From CAVUMR01 sp963742715 (GTDB lineage Bacteria; Actinomycetota; Actinomycetes; Mycobacteriales; Micromonosporaceae): a DNA stretch of 64,000 nucleotides. The stretch spans positions 1,178,001 to 1,242,000 of the forward strand of contig CAVUMR010000002.1 in the NCBI GenBank assembly GCA_963742715.1. The letters are read 5' to 3'. Made by a program: the position numbers and the translations under genes. The notes under the pieces were generated by a model, which saw nothing but the letters and a program-made list of their open reading frames with translations, was not told the origin of the DNA and made no database searches. This document shows, piece after piece, positions 35,020 through 43,475 of this stretch; within the stretch, counting starts at the first letter, position 1; every line of letters begins with the position of its first letter.

Positions 35020-35772
35020 TCACAGCGCTCTGGTCGCGCCACCGTCGATCGGAATCACCGAGCCGCTGACGTAGCTCGCCGCCGGGGACAGCGCGAACGC
35101 GGCGACCCGACCGAACTCGGCCGGATCGCCGTACCGGCCGAGCGGGATCAGCGCCTCCTGCGCCTTGCGTACGTCCGGATCGCCGCCGTCCAGCTCGACA
35201 ATCCGGTCGGTGGAGATCCGGCCGGGCAGCAGGCCCAGCACCCGGATGCCCCGGGCACCGAGCTCGTCGGCCATGTCCTTGGCCACCATCGCGAGCCCCG
35301 GCCGCAGCCCGTTGGACACGCCGAGGCCCTTGATCGGCACCCGTACCGAGGTGGACAGCACCAGCGCGATCGCGCCACCGTCGTCGAGTGCGCCGGCCAC
35401 CACCCGGGCACAGCGCACCGCACCGAGGAACACGCTGTCGAACGCCGCGCGCCACTGCTCGTCGGTCACGGTTGCCGCGGTACCGGGCGGGGGACCGCCC
35501 ACCGAGATCAGCGCGCCGTCGAGCCGGCCGTACGCGTCTCGCGCGGTGGAGACCAGGCGCTCGGCCGTACCCGCGTCGGCAAGATCGGCCGCGACGGCGG
35601 TCGCGTGCTCCGGCCCACCGAGGCTGGCCGCGGCCGCGTCGATCCGGCCCTGGTCCCGGGAGGAGATCACCACCCGGGCACCATCGCCGACCAGCGCCTG
35701 CGCGGTGGCGAAGCCGAGTCCCCGGCTCGCTCCGGTGACCACGTACACCCGACCATCGAGTCCCAGATCCAT
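35020..35772 (-). CDS. SDR-family oxidoreductase with atypical active site
   Basis: 250-aa classical-size short-chain dehydrogenase. Cofactor motif is VVTGASRGLGFATAQ and the ending YVSGSVIPIDGGATRAL is typical. The catalytic region is unusual: after LVLSTSVRVP, where YxxxK is expected, the sequence reads GLGVSNGLRPGLAMV, so the Tyr and Lys are both missing. It may use a different mechanism, or be a non-catalytic member. ATG at 35772 has only a weak ribosome site. Confidence 0.85.
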   Translation of the reverse strand: MDLGLDGRVYVVTGASRGLGFATAQALVGDGARVVISSRDQGRIDAAAASLGGPEHATAVAADLADAGTAERLVSTARDAYGRLDGALISVGGPPPGTAATVTDEQWRAAFDSVFLGAVRCARVVAGALDDGGAIALVLSTSVRVPIKGLGVSNGLRPGLAMVAKDMADELGARGIRVLGLLPGRISTDRIVELDGGDPDVRKAQEALIPLGRYGDPAEFGRVAAFALSPAASYVSGSVIPIDGGATRAL

Positions 35773-35822
35773 GCCGACGATGATGCCGCAGGTCGGGCGC
35801 GTCCACCCGCCGGGGCGGATCG

Positions 35823-36419
35823 CTACCGGTCGTCGACCGCCTGGCGGAGCCGGGCGAACTCGACGGCCAGCGCGTCCGGTGTGTAGTGCGCGTTCAACCC
35901 GCTCGGGTTGGGCAGCACCCAGACCCGGGTGGAGCCGATGCGCCGTTGCTGCGGCCCGATCGCCGCCGCCCGCTCGGCGAACGCGACCCGGTACGCGGTC
36001 ACGCCCACCACCGCCAGCCAATCCGGCCGCAGGCGGCGTACCTTCCCGACCAGTACCTCGGCACCGGCCACCAGTTCGGCATCGGTCAGCTCGGCCGCCC
36101 GCGCGGTCGCCCGGGCCGCCACGTTCGTGATGCCCAGCCGGTACGCCGGCAACTGGTCCTGCTCATCCGGGCTGAGCTGGCGCGGGGTGAAGCCGGACCG
36201 GTGCAGCGCGGGCCAGAACCGGTTGCCGGGGCGGGCGAAGTGGCGTCCGGTCGCGGCCGACCACAGGCCCGGGTTGATTCCGCAGAAGAGCACCCGCAGG
36301 TCCGGGCCGATCACGTCCGGGATCTCCCGACCGGCCGCCGCGGCGAGGTCTGCCGGGGTCGGTCGCCAGCCGACCGGGCGGGCGGGGTCAGCCGGCAAGG
36401 TCGGCCACTTCCGCCGCAC
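35823..36419 (-). CDS. mug: Mismatch-specific uracil/thymine DNA glycosylase (Mug-type)
   Basis: 198 aa. The active-site block LFCGINPGLWSA and the second motif VLPNPSGLNAHYT mark the Mug/TDG family, which removes U, T or damaged bases from G mispairs. The central PAYRLGITNVAARATAR is also typical. The GTG at 36419 overlaps the 3' end of the D-amino-acid oxidase gene by 32 bp; a TTG at 36398 would give a smaller overlap and cannot be excluded. Confidence 0.9.
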   Translation of the reverse strand: MRRKWPTLPADPARPVGWRPTPADLAAAAGREIPDVIGPDLRVLFCGINPGLWSAATGRHFARPGNRFWPALHRSGFTPRQLSPDEQDQLPAYRLGITNVAARATARAAELTDAELVAGAEVLVGKVRRLRPDWLAVVGVTAYRVAFAERAAAIGPQQRRIGSTRVWVLPNPSGLNAHYTPDALAVEFARLRQAVDDR

Positions 36420-37305
36420 AGCCCCAGGACAGCGTCACCCCGGCGCCGCCGTGCCCGTAACAGTGGATCACCGCGCTGTCGCGTTCCAACCGCACCTCCG
36501 GGCGGTACGGGCGGAGCCCGACGACCGTGTCGAGCACCTCGGCGCCGGCCAGCGCCGGTACCAGCGACACGCACCGGGCGAGGATGTCGGCGGTCGTGGC
36601 CGGGTCCGGGGTGCGGTCGGCGTCGCCGGCGTCCTCGGTACCGCCGCACACCACATGCCGCTCGTGCGGGATGACGTAGGTGACGCCGCCCGGGTGCTCG
36701 TCGTCGACGACCCACTCGGTCAGTCCCGGGTTCGCCACTCGGACCACCTGTCCGCGTACCGGCGTGACGTCCGGGTCCCCGGCTACCTCGGCCGCCCCGA
36801 CCCCGGACGCGTTGACCACGAGCTCGGCTTTATCGACGGCCTCGTCGAGGCTGGTGAGCCGCCGGTGCAGCCGGACGACGCCGCGCCGCCGCGACTCGTC
36901 GTCCAGCCACGGCAGGTACCTGGTCATGTCCACCAGCGGAGCGGTGAACGCGAAGCCGTCCTGGTACGGCGCCGGCAGGTCGACCAACCGGGTGAGGTCG
37001 GACGCGGCGCCACCCCACCACGGATCGGCCTGCGGGGTGCGCAGCAGCAGCCGGCCGGCGCGCAGCCGTACCCCGGTGTCCGGCTGTGCCGCGAGTGCGG
37101 CGTACACCTCGGTGCTGGTCGCGGTCCAGGCCAGGCACCGGTCCGGCGGGTTCACCAGGTGCGGGAAGACCAGACCCCCGGCGACCGCCGAGGTGGTGGC
37201 GGCGGGCTCCTCGGCGGACAGCACGGTCACCCGGTGTCCCCGCTCAACCAGCCGCAGCGCGCAGCTGAGCCCGATGACCCCGGCTCCGATCACGGTGACG
37301 CGCAT
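36388..37305 (-). CDS. FAD-dependent D-amino-acid oxidase
   Basis: 305 aa. FAD-binding VIGAGVIGLSCALRL at the N-terminus, SAVAGGLVFPH, VVNASGVGA, RPYRPEVRLE (substrate-carboxylate Arg) and C-terminal HCYGHGGAGVTLSWG are DAAO hallmarks. Oxidises neutral or basic D-amino acids to keto acids, ammonia and peroxide. No C-terminal peroxisome signal, as expected in bacteria. It overlaps the mug gene and lies just past the terminator of the secreted-protein gene. Confidence 0.93.
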   Translation of the reverse strand: MRVTVIGAGVIGLSCALRLVERGHRVTVLSAEEPAATTSAVAGGLVFPHLVNPPDRCLAWTATSTEVYAALAAQPDTGVRLRAGRLLLRTPQADPWWGGAASDLTRLVDLPAPYQDGFAFTAPLVDMTRYLPWLDDESRRRGVVRLHRRLTSLDEAVDKAELVVNASGVGAAEVAGDPDVTPVRGQVVRVANPGLTEWVVDDEHPGGVTYVIPHERHVVCGGTEDAGDADRTPDPATTADILARCVSLVPALAGAEVLDTVVGLRPYRPEVRLERDSAVIHCYGHGGAGVTLSWGCAAEVADLAG

Positions 37306-37321
37306 GCCGCTCAGCTTGCCG

Positions 37322-37356
37322 GAACCGGGGCGACGGCGGCACCGCCGCCCCGGTTC
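37322..37356 (-). terminator. Terminator of the secreted-protein gene
   Basis: 11-bp perfect stem GAACCGGGGCG / CGCCCCGGTTC (37322-37332 and 37346-37356) with a GC-rich 13-nt loop, 7 bp after the stop of the gene at 37363 and just upstream of the D-amino-acid oxidase start. Confidence 0.75.
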
Positions 37357-37362
37357 GGCGGG

Positions 37363-38640
37363 TCAGTACGCGGAGGGCTTCACCGCGACGACGTACCGCT
37401 TGCCCGGGTGCTCGGTGAGCAGCCACAGCTGGTCCCGGGAGCCCCAGTACGACAGGTCCTCCGGGCCGATCGGCAGCGTGTCGGTGTGCATTTGCACCGA
37501 ACCGCCGGGCGTGAACGTACCCATGTCGCCCGGGTTGTCATCGCTGTCACTGGTCGACAGGTAGTACTTGCCGTTGACCCGCGCGCCGCCCTGCATGCTG
37601 GTCACCGAGACCTCGTACGCCTCGACGCCGTGCGCGTACCCGTCCGCGGCGGGTGTGAACGCCTTGGTCGCGGCGTCGATCGGGAAGCGCACCAGTCGGG
37701 TGCCGGTGCCCGGGCTGTTGTACTCGGCCACCACCACGCTCGGCGACGGGTTGGTCTGGTCCAGCGAGGCGGACGAGTAGCGCAGCGCGGCATACCCGCC
37801 CGCGGTGGAGGAGACGACGGTGAAGACCTGCGGGATCACGTACGCGTAGCCGTGGGCGTAGTACTTGCCGTCGGACTGGTACCCGATCACGTCCTTGCCG
37901 GTACTGACCTGGTAGATGTGGCGCAGGTCGAACACCCGGAAGCCGCCCCAGGTGTCGGCGACGTAGAGGTAGTCGCCGTACCAGAACATGCCGCCGGCGT
38001 GCAGGCTCACGCCGTCGGAGTTCTTCAGCGACTCGTACGACACCCGGCCGTCGCTCAGCGTCTTGGGCTGCACCAGCAGGACGTGCCGGTACCGCGGGTG
38101 CGCGGTGTCCGACCAGTCGACGAAGGTGAGCCGGGTGCCCTTCTCCACGCCGTCGTCCGCATGGTCGTACCAGCTGGCCAGGATCACCGTCTTGCCCTCG
38201 TAGGTGCCCGCGGTGCTGGAGTCGGCGCTGGTCGTGAGGCCCTGCGGGTACCACGCGGTGGTGGTCTCGTCGTTGAAGTCGCTGGTGGCCTGCCAGCAGA
38301 AGGCGATCACGAAGCCGGTGGCGCTCGGCGTGCACCGGGTCGCGTCGTGGTTCACCGCGCCGACCACCGCGGTGACCGAACTCTTGGTCAGCGCCGCGTC
38401 CAGCTTGGGGATCAGCGAGGTGTACGCGGTCGGCTTGAGCCGGAAGTTCTGCGCGTTGAGAACGGGCGGCGCGGCGGTGACCCGATCCGACCGGCCGGCC
38501 GTTGCCGGGCCCGATCCGGCGAGCGCGTCACGGGCGGGGGACGCGGCGACGGCGAGCGTGGCGACCGCGACCGCGGCCAGCGCGATCGTCCGGCGACGGC
38601 CGCTCCGGAGTGCGCGAACAGGTCGTCTGACGTCAGACAA
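37363..38640 (-). CDS. Secreted protein of unknown function
   Basis: 425 aa. A twin-Arg-containing basic start (RSGRRRT) and hydrophobic IALAAVAVATLAVAA give a signal peptide cleaved near ASPARDALA. The mature part is rich in Trp, Tyr and Gly with repeated short beta segments (GTRLTFVDWSD, YLYVADTWGGFRVFDLRH, RYVVAVKPSAY), suggesting a beta-propeller-like fold; two cysteines (TRCTPS, FCWQ) may pair. No catalytic motif seen. The start is TTG at 38640 with GGGGGT upstream, and its first codons lie in a 14-bp palindrome. Confidence 0.8.
   Translation of the reverse strand: MSDVRRPVRALRSGRRRTIALAAVAVATLAVAASPARDALAGSGPATAGRSDRVTAAPPVLNAQNFRLKPTAYTSLIPKLDAALTKSSVTAVVGAVNHDATRCTPSATGFVIAFCWQATSDFNDETTTAWYPQGLTTSADSSTAGTYEGKTVILASWYDHADDGVEKGTRLTFVDWSDTAHPRYRHVLLVQPKTLSDGRVSYESLKNSDGVSLHAGGMFWYGDYLYVADTWGGFRVFDLRHIYQVSTGKDVIGYQSDGKYYAHGYAYVIPQVFTVVSSTAGGYAALRYSSASLDQTNPSPSVVVAEYNSPGTGTRLVRFPIDAATKAFTPAADGYAHGVEAYEVSVTSMQGGARVNGKYYLSTSDSDDNPGDMGTFTPGGSVQMHTDTLPIGPEDLSYWGSRDQLWLLTEHPGKRYVVAVKPSAY
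38625..38638. promoter_or_regulatory. 14-bp perfect palindrome at the secreted-protein start
   Basis: GTCTGACGTCAGAC covers codons 1-5 of the gene at 37363-38640. Size and symmetry fit a TetR-family operator, and a TetR gene ends 77 bp upstream. Binding is inferred. Confidence 0.45.
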
Positions 38641-38716
38641 TGGAAATACCCCCGGTTACGGTCGAACTGGGCGTTTTCGCCAGCCTAACCGTCGGATGGC
38701 GGGTGTTGTCGGCTCG

Positions 38717-39295
38717 TCAGCGACCGGCGCGGCGTACCGCCTCCTCGACCAGGTCGAGCACCGGTTCGAGCCGGTCGGCCGGCCGGCCCATTACCAGGTG
38801 CAGCACCAGGCCGTCATGGGCGAGTTCCAGGAACGCGGCCAGCACGTCCACCGGTACGTCGTCGCGCAGCACGCCGGCGTCGCGTTGCCGGATCAACCGC
38901 TCGCGGGTGGCCTGCGCGATCGCTTCCGAGCGCTCGGCCCAGCGCTTGGCGAACCCGGGGTCGGTACGCAGCTTGCGGGACACCTCGACCTGGGTACCGA
39001 GCCAGCCGGCCACATCGGGCTCGTGCGCGTGGGCGACGAGGTCGCGCATCACCTGTACCAGCCCGTTGCGCGCGACCGTGTCCACCATCGTCACCACGTC
39101 GTCCTCGGCGACCGCCAGGAACAGCGACTCCTTGTCCCGGAAGTGGTGGAAGATGGCGCCGCGCGACAGCCCGGTCTGCTCCTCCAGGCGGCGTACCGTC
39201 GCGCCCTCGTAGCCGTGGCGGGCGAAACAGGCGCGGGCACCGGCGAGGATCTCCTGCCGGCGCGCGTCCAGATGGTGCTGACTGACCCGGGGCAC
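38717..39295 (-). CDS. acnR: TetR-family regulator resembling AcnR
   Basis: 192 aa. The N-terminal HTH region ARRQEILAGARACFARHGYEG... with LSRGAIFHHFRDKESLFLAV closely matches the aconitase repressor AcnR of corynebacteria and mycobacteria, as does MVDTVARNGLVQVMRDLVAH and the C-terminal PVDVLAAFLELAHDGLV. AcnR represses acn and senses citrate in Corynebacterium. In those genomes acnR adjoins acn; here acn lies 6.1 kb upstream on the same strand with seven genes between. The GTG at 39295 starts PRVSQHHLD. Confidence 0.8.
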   Translation of the reverse strand: MPRVSQHHLDARRQEILAGARACFARHGYEGATVRRLEEQTGLSRGAIFHHFRDKESLFLAVAEDDVVTMVDTVARNGLVQVMRDLVAHAHEPDVAGWLGTQVEVSRKLRTDPGFAKRWAERSEAIAQATRERLIRQRDAGVLRDDVPVDVLAAFLELAHDGLVLHLVMGRPADRLEPVLDLVEEAVRRAGR

Positions 39296-39331
39296 GCCCC
39301 GATCGTGTCAGCAGAAGTGGACGCTCGCAAT

Positions 39332-39347
39332 CAGTACGTACGGCTTG
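39332..39347 (-). promoter_or_regulatory. Candidate AcnR operator upstream of the TetR gene
   Basis: On the minus strand CAAGCC-GTA-CGTACTG: the right half matches CGTACTG of the AcnR consensus I recall (CAGNAC-N3-CGTACTG) exactly, the left half only partly. It is 37 bp upstream of the GTG, a sensible place for autoregulation. Confidence 0.45.
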
Positions 39348-39408
39348 GGTGCGGGGTGTCGCGAGGGGACCGACGCCCGGCCGCCGCGACCGGACGTCCC
39401 GGCCGGCG

Positions 39409-40563
39409 CTACTCCGGTGCGGACGCGACCGCACCGGAGGTGAGCAGCGTACCGATCTCCTCGGCGGAATAGCCACATTCGCCCAGAATGTCCCGGCTGT
39501 GTGCGCCGGCCGCCGGCGCGGGGGTCGGCAGCGCGTTGGCGGTACGGCTGAACCGCGGCGCCGGAGCGGGCGCGATGGTCGCGCCGTCGCGCTGGTAGGT
39601 GCCACGCCCGGCCAGGTGCGGATGGTCGGCCGCCTCGTCCAGGTCGAGCACCGGGGCGACACAGGCGTCGGTACCGGCGAACCGCTGCGCCCACTCGTCC
39701 CTGGTCGCGGCCGCGAACCGCTTCTCGAACAGCGACTGCAGCGCCGGCCACTGGCTGGCGTCCCACCGGTTCGGCACGCTCGGATCGCCGGCCAGCCCCA
39801 ACCCGTCCAGCAGCGCCGCGTAGAACGGCTCCTCGAGTGCGCCGACCGCGACGTACCGGCCGTCCGCACACCGGTACGACCGGTAGAACGGCGCGCCGCC
39901 GTCGAGCAGGTTGCCACCCCGACCGCCGCTCCACTGGCCGGCGGCGCGCATGCCGAGCGTCATGGCCAGGAGTACCGCGGTGCCATCGACCATCGCGGCG
40001 TCGACCACCTGCCCGGTACCGGAGATCCCGGCCTCGACCAGCCCGGCCAGCACCCCGACCGCGAGCAGCATGCCGCCACCGCCGAAGTCGCCGAGCAGGT
40101 TCAGCGGTACCGGGGGCGGCTGCGTCGGGTCGCCGATCAACCCGAGCGCCCCGGCCAGCGCGATGTAGTCGAGGTCGTGTCCGGCGGCCTGCGCGAGTGG
40201 ACCGTCCTGGCCCCAGCCGGTCATCCGGCCGTACACCAGCCTGGGGTTGCGCTCCTGACAGGTCTTCGGCCCGACGCCGAGCCGTTCGGCGACTCCCGGC
40301 CGGTACCCCTCGATCAGGATGTGGGCGCGGTCGGCGAGCCGCAGGGTCGCCTCGACCCCGGCGGGCTGCTTGAGGTCGACCGCGATCGACCTCCGGTTGC
40401 GGCGCAGCACCTGGTGCGCGGCGGTGAGGAACGCGGGTGGCCCACCGGGCCGGTCCACCATGACGACGTCGGCGCCCAGGTCGGCGAGCACCATGCCGCA
40501 GAACGGCACCGGGCCGATCGCGGCCAACTCGACCACCCGGACTCCGGCCAGCGGACCTGGCAT
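39409..40563 (-). CDS. Alpha-methylacyl-CoA racemase (CaiB/BaiF family)
   Basis: 384-aa family III CoA-transferase fold. Residues matching the racemase active site are present: GHDLDYIALAGAL (His), LLGDFGGGGMLLAV (Asp) and GALEEPFYAALL (Glu); racemases such as mycobacterial MCR use this trio, whereas transferases of the family use one Asp. Probable role is epimerising 2-methyl branched acyl-CoAs before beta-oxidation. ATG at 40563; divergent from the nitrilase gene by 45 bp. Confidence 0.88.
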   Translation of the reverse strand: MPGPLAGVRVVELAAIGPVPFCGMVLADLGADVVMVDRPGGPPAFLTAAHQVLRRNRRSIAVDLKQPAGVEATLRLADRAHILIEGYRPGVAERLGVGPKTCQERNPRLVYGRMTGWGQDGPLAQAAGHDLDYIALAGALGLIGDPTQPPPVPLNLLGDFGGGGMLLAVGVLAGLVEAGISGTGQVVDAAMVDGTAVLLAMTLGMRAAGQWSGGRGGNLLDGGAPFYRSYRCADGRYVAVGALEEPFYAALLDGLGLAGDPSVPNRWDASQWPALQSLFEKRFAAATRDEWAQRFAGTDACVAPVLDLDEAADHPHLAGRGTYQRDGATIAPAPAPRFSRTANALPTPAPAAGAHSRDILGECGYSAEEIGTLLTSGAVASAPE

Positions 40564-40608
40564 GGCGACTCCCTCCGGTACGGCACTGTCCGCTGGCAGG
40601 ATAGGCGG

Positions 40609-41475
40609 GTGAGTCAGGTACCGAACGCGCCGCTACTGGTGGCCGCGGCGCAGGCGCCGGCCGAGCCCGGTGACGTGGCCGGCAACGCGAAAGTGGCGGC
40701 CTCGCTGGTCGCCGAGGCGGCCGGCGAGGGCGCCGCGGTCGCCGTGTTGCCCGAGCTGTTCCTGCCCGGGTACCACCCGCCGGCGCTGGCCGAGCTCGGC
40801 TGTGACGTACAAGCAGATGTGAGCGGCGCGGTCGACGATCCGCGGCTCGACCCGGTACGGGCGGCGGTGGCCGAACACGGAGTGGTGACCGTGGTGTCGG
40901 CGGCGGTACGCCGCCCGGACGGCAGCCGCCGGCTGTCCGCGCTCGTGGTGGATCGGGCCGGCGGGGTACGGGCCGTCTACGACAAGCGGTACCTGTGCGG
41001 TCCGGACGAGAAGGCCCTGTTCACGCCCGGCGACCGGGACGCCAGCCTGCTGGTCGACGGCTGGCACCTCGCCCTCGGCATCTGCTACGACGGCTGCTTC
41101 CCCGAGCACGCCCGGGCGGCTGCCCTGGCCGGGGCGCACGCGTACCTGTGCCCGGCCGCCTACCTGGCCGGCAGCCAGCACCGGCGCGACGTGTACTACG
41201 CGGCCCGTGCCCTGGACAACAGCTTCTACGTGGTGTTCGCGGACGCGGTGGACGGGCCGGAGCCGTGGCGGTTGTGCGGCGGCAGCGCGATCTACGAGCC
41301 GGAGGGCCGGGCGCTGGTGCAAGCGCCGGACACCGGCCGGGCGGTGGTCGTCGCGGAGCTGGAGCCGGCCGCGATCGCGACCACCCGGCGGGAGCACGAG
41401 ATGCTCGCCGACCTGCGTACCGACACCGCCCTCGACACTGACCAGTCGCCCCGGAAGCTAATCGAGGTCGCCTGA
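40609..41475 (+). CDS. Carbon-nitrogen hydrolase (nitrilase superfamily)
   Basis: 288 aa. The Glu-Lys-Cys catalytic triad is visible: VLPELFLPGY (Glu), YDKRYLCGPDEKALF (Lys) and LGICYDGCFPE (Cys). Closest in layout to aliphatic amidase/N-carbamoyl hydrolase branches; actual substrate is not readable. The GTG at 40609 gives the usual start before LLVAAAQAPAEPGDV. Overlaps the NUDIX gene by one base (TGATG). Confidence 0.88.
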   Translation: MSQVPNAPLLVAAAQAPAEPGDVAGNAKVAASLVAEAAGEGAAVAVLPELFLPGYHPPALAELGCDVQADVSGAVDDPRLDPVRAAVAEHGVVTVVSAAVRRPDGSRRLSALVVDRAGGVRAVYDKRYLCGPDEKALFTPGDRDASLLVDGWHLALGICYDGCFPEHARAAALAGAHAYLCPAAYLAGSQHRRDVYYAARALDNSFYVVFADAVDGPEPWRLCGGSAIYEPEGRALVQAPDTGRAVVVAELEPAAIATTRREHEMLADLRTDTALDTDQSPRKLIEVA

Positions 41476-42101
41476 TGGCGGATCCGGCCGGCCGGCTCAC
41501 CATGCTGGCCGACGAGCTGCGCGCGCTGGCCAGCAACGGCCTGCACTTCACCGACAACCCGTACGACCAGGCCCGGTACGACCGGCTGCTCGGGATCGCC
41601 GCCGAACTGCTCGCGGTGGGGGACAGCCGGGGCGCGGCCGAGATCGAGCGGACGTACCGGGGCGCGCTCGGTATCCGCACCCCGCTGGTGTCCGCCGACA
41701 CGGCCGTGTTCGACTCCGGCGGCCGGTTGCTGCTGGTACAGCGTGCGGACTCCGGCCAGTGGTGCATGCCGGGCGGCGCCGCCGACGTGGGCGAGCCGCC
41801 GTCGGCCGCCGCCGAGCGCGAGGTGTGGGAGGAGACCGGCCTGCGGGTACGCGCGCGCGAGCTGATCGGCCTGTACGACAACCGGCTGCTGCCGGAGCCG
41901 CATGCGGTACACGTCTACCACCTGGTGTTCGCGGGCGAACGCGTCGACGGGGAGCTGACCAGCACCCACGAGACGAGCGCGGCCGGCTGGTTCACTGAAT
42001 CGGACACCCGCGCGCTGGCCCTCTACAAAGGACACGTCGTGAAGGTGCCGGACGCGTTCCGCTGGTACCGCGGCGAGCTCACCGCGCCGGTGTTCCACTA
42101 G
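41475..42101 (+). CDS. NUDIX hydrolase
   Basis: 208 aa. A helical N-terminal region (residues 1-60, NPYDQARYDRLLGIAAELL) is the small NUDIX_N-type domain; the NUDIX box runs from GGAADVGE through REVWEETG with all conserved acidic residues. Likely hydrolyses a nucleoside diphosphate derivative such as ADP-ribose. Translationally coupled to the nitrilase; its 3' end overlaps the convergent gene at 42079 by 23 bp. Confidence 0.9.
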   Translation: MADPAGRLTMLADELRALASNGLHFTDNPYDQARYDRLLGIAAELLAVGDSRGAAEIERTYRGALGIRTPLVSADTAVFDSGGRLLLVQRADSGQWCMPGGAADVGEPPSAAAEREVWEETGLRVRARELIGLYDNRLLPEPHAVHVYHLVFAGERVDGELTSTHETSAAGWFTESDTRALALYKGHVVKVPDAFRWYRGELTAPVFH

Positions 42102-42579
42102 CGCTGGTCGACCAGACCCGGCCGAGGGCCTGGAACGCGACCGTGGCACCCGACCGGTACCGGTGCGGAAGCCACCGGCGGCGCGGCGCGGACCCCCCGT
42201 CGTACCGCCAGCGCGCCTCCCGGCCGGCCAGCTCCGCCGCGGCGATCGGGGGCAGCTCACCCCCGGCGGCGAGCTCCCGGGCCAGGTCCCAGCCGTCCCG
42301 CAGGGAGCCGGCAGACGGCCGACCGGCCGCCCACCCGGCGAAGAGCTCCGTCCACCGGTCACCGCACCCGGCCGCGAGCAGCGGCCAGCTGGTCCGCACC
42401 GCACCGGCCCGCTTACGCAGCAGCGACCGTGCGGCGGTCTCGACGGCCCGGCGGTCGAATCCAGCGGGTACCGGTCCGGTCCCGACCATCGCGGCCGCCA
42501 GCTCCGCCTGCCGAGCGGCCAGGCGCTCGCGCGGTGGGTCCGCCGCGGGCGGCGCCGGTATGCGGCGGTGCGTGGTCAT
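42079..42579 (-). CDS. Small partner protein of the DUF692 operon
   Basis: 166 aa, mostly helical, basic, with no membrane segment and a single Cys (AAGCGDRW). Pattern: RLAARQAELAAAMVGTGPVP, FDRRAVETAARSLLRKRAG, WPLLAAGCGDRWTELFAGWA, GSLRDGWDLAREL. This matches a family I recall as the C-terminal domain of S. coelicolor SCO6045-like proteins, which accompanies actinobacterial DUF692 genes and is analogous to the partner/recognition proteins of other MNIO systems. ATGA overlap with the upstream membrane-protein gene. Role as substrate-recognition subunit is inferred. Confidence 0.75.
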   Translation of the reverse strand: MTTHRRIPAPPAADPPRERLAARQAELAAAMVGTGPVPAGFDRRAVETAARSLLRKRAGAVRTSWPLLAAGCGDRWTELFAGWAAGRPSAGSLRDGWDLARELAAGGELPPIAAAELAGREARWRYDGGSAPRRRWLPHRYRSGATVAFQALGRVWSTSASGTPAR

Positions 42580-43475
42580 CCGCCGCACCCACCGCCGCCG
42601 CCGCCACCTCCGCCGCCGCAGGCGTAGCCCCCACCGCCCGCGCTGCTGGCCGTGGACGCGTCGCTGCCGCCACTCGACGTCGGCAGTGCGATGGCGGCCG
42701 CGAAGGCCGGGTCCGCGGCCCACGCCGCGGCGGTCCCGTAGATCCCCACACTCAACGCGGCGCTGAGCGGCCCGTACGTAGCCCATCGGGGGTTCATCCG
42801 GGGTGCCAGGGCCCGCTGGTTCTTGCGGAGCTTGCTGAGCACCTGGTTGCCGCGGCGGGTACGGCGGGACAGGTCAGCGTTCAGCACGATGGCCGCGATG
42901 ACGCCGACGAAGATGGCGAGGAAGAGGAATCCGACCGGCTTGTCCGCCCGGATCCCCACCACGAACCGGACGATGCCCAGCACCAGCACCGCGATCATCG
43001 GCAGCCCGATCAGGCGGTCCCGCAGCCACCGGTCCCGCCCGACCATGAGTCCGCTGTCGGCGAGCCGGCGTCGGGCCGCGACCAGTTCGGCGTGTACCGC
43101 GGGCACCCTGGCCAGCGCGGAGTACTTCACCGGGGAGCTCGCGGCGGCGTGCACGGCCCGCTCCACCGGCCCCAGCTCGGCGGGCAGCGGGGTCGAGGTG
43201 GCGACGACGGTACGCGACGGCGTGACGGTCACCGCTCCGGCCGCGTGCAGGGCACTCAGTGCGGAGACGACCGCGAGCGTGCGGCCCTTGTTGAGGTACG
43301 CGGCGTCGACCGGCTGGGTGGCGAGGCGCTCGGCGGCCGCCTTGATCGTCTCCTTGTGCCTGGTCGCCTTCCGGGAGCGCCGGAACAGCAGGATCGCCGC
43401 CCAACTGGCCGCGAGCAGCGGAACGTACACCGCGAGGAACAGCGGGCCGCTGATGCCCCAGGTGTCGCCGCTCAC
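42576..43475 (-). CDS. TIGR04222-type membrane protein, Cys/Gly C-terminus (copy 1)
   Basis: 299 aa. Conserved start SGDTWGISGPLFLAVY, a first membrane helix (about 12-35), a soluble middle (VDAAYLNKGRTLAVVSALSALHAAGAVTV) and two more hydrophobic helices near 180-225. The C-terminus turns into AGGGGYACGGGG followed by a long Gly run and ends CGG. The family, recorded as TIGR04222 as far as I recall, is noted for low-complexity Cys/Gly tails and proximity to DUF692 genes. The tail cysteines are the obvious modification targets. Coupled to the oxygenase by GTGA and to the partner by ATGA. Confidence 0.85.
   Translation of the reverse strand: MSGDTWGISGPLFLAVYVPLLAASWAAILLFRRSRKATRHKETIKAAAERLATQPVDAAYLNKGRTLAVVSALSALHAAGAVTVTPSRTVVATSTPLPAELGPVERAVHAAASSPVKYSALARVPAVHAELVAARRRLADSGLMVGRDRWLRDRLIGLPMIAVLVLGIVRFVVGIRADKPVGFLFLAIFVGVIAAIVLNADLSRRTRRGNQVLSKLRKNQRALAPRMNPRWATYGPLSAALSVGIYGTAAAWAADPAFAAAIALPTSSGGSDASTASSAGGGGYACGGGGGGGGGGCGG

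Noticed and set aside
35823..36419. Mug start at TTG 36398 instead of GTG 36419
   Set aside because: Kept as an alternative only; neither has a clear ribosome site and the longer form was reported.
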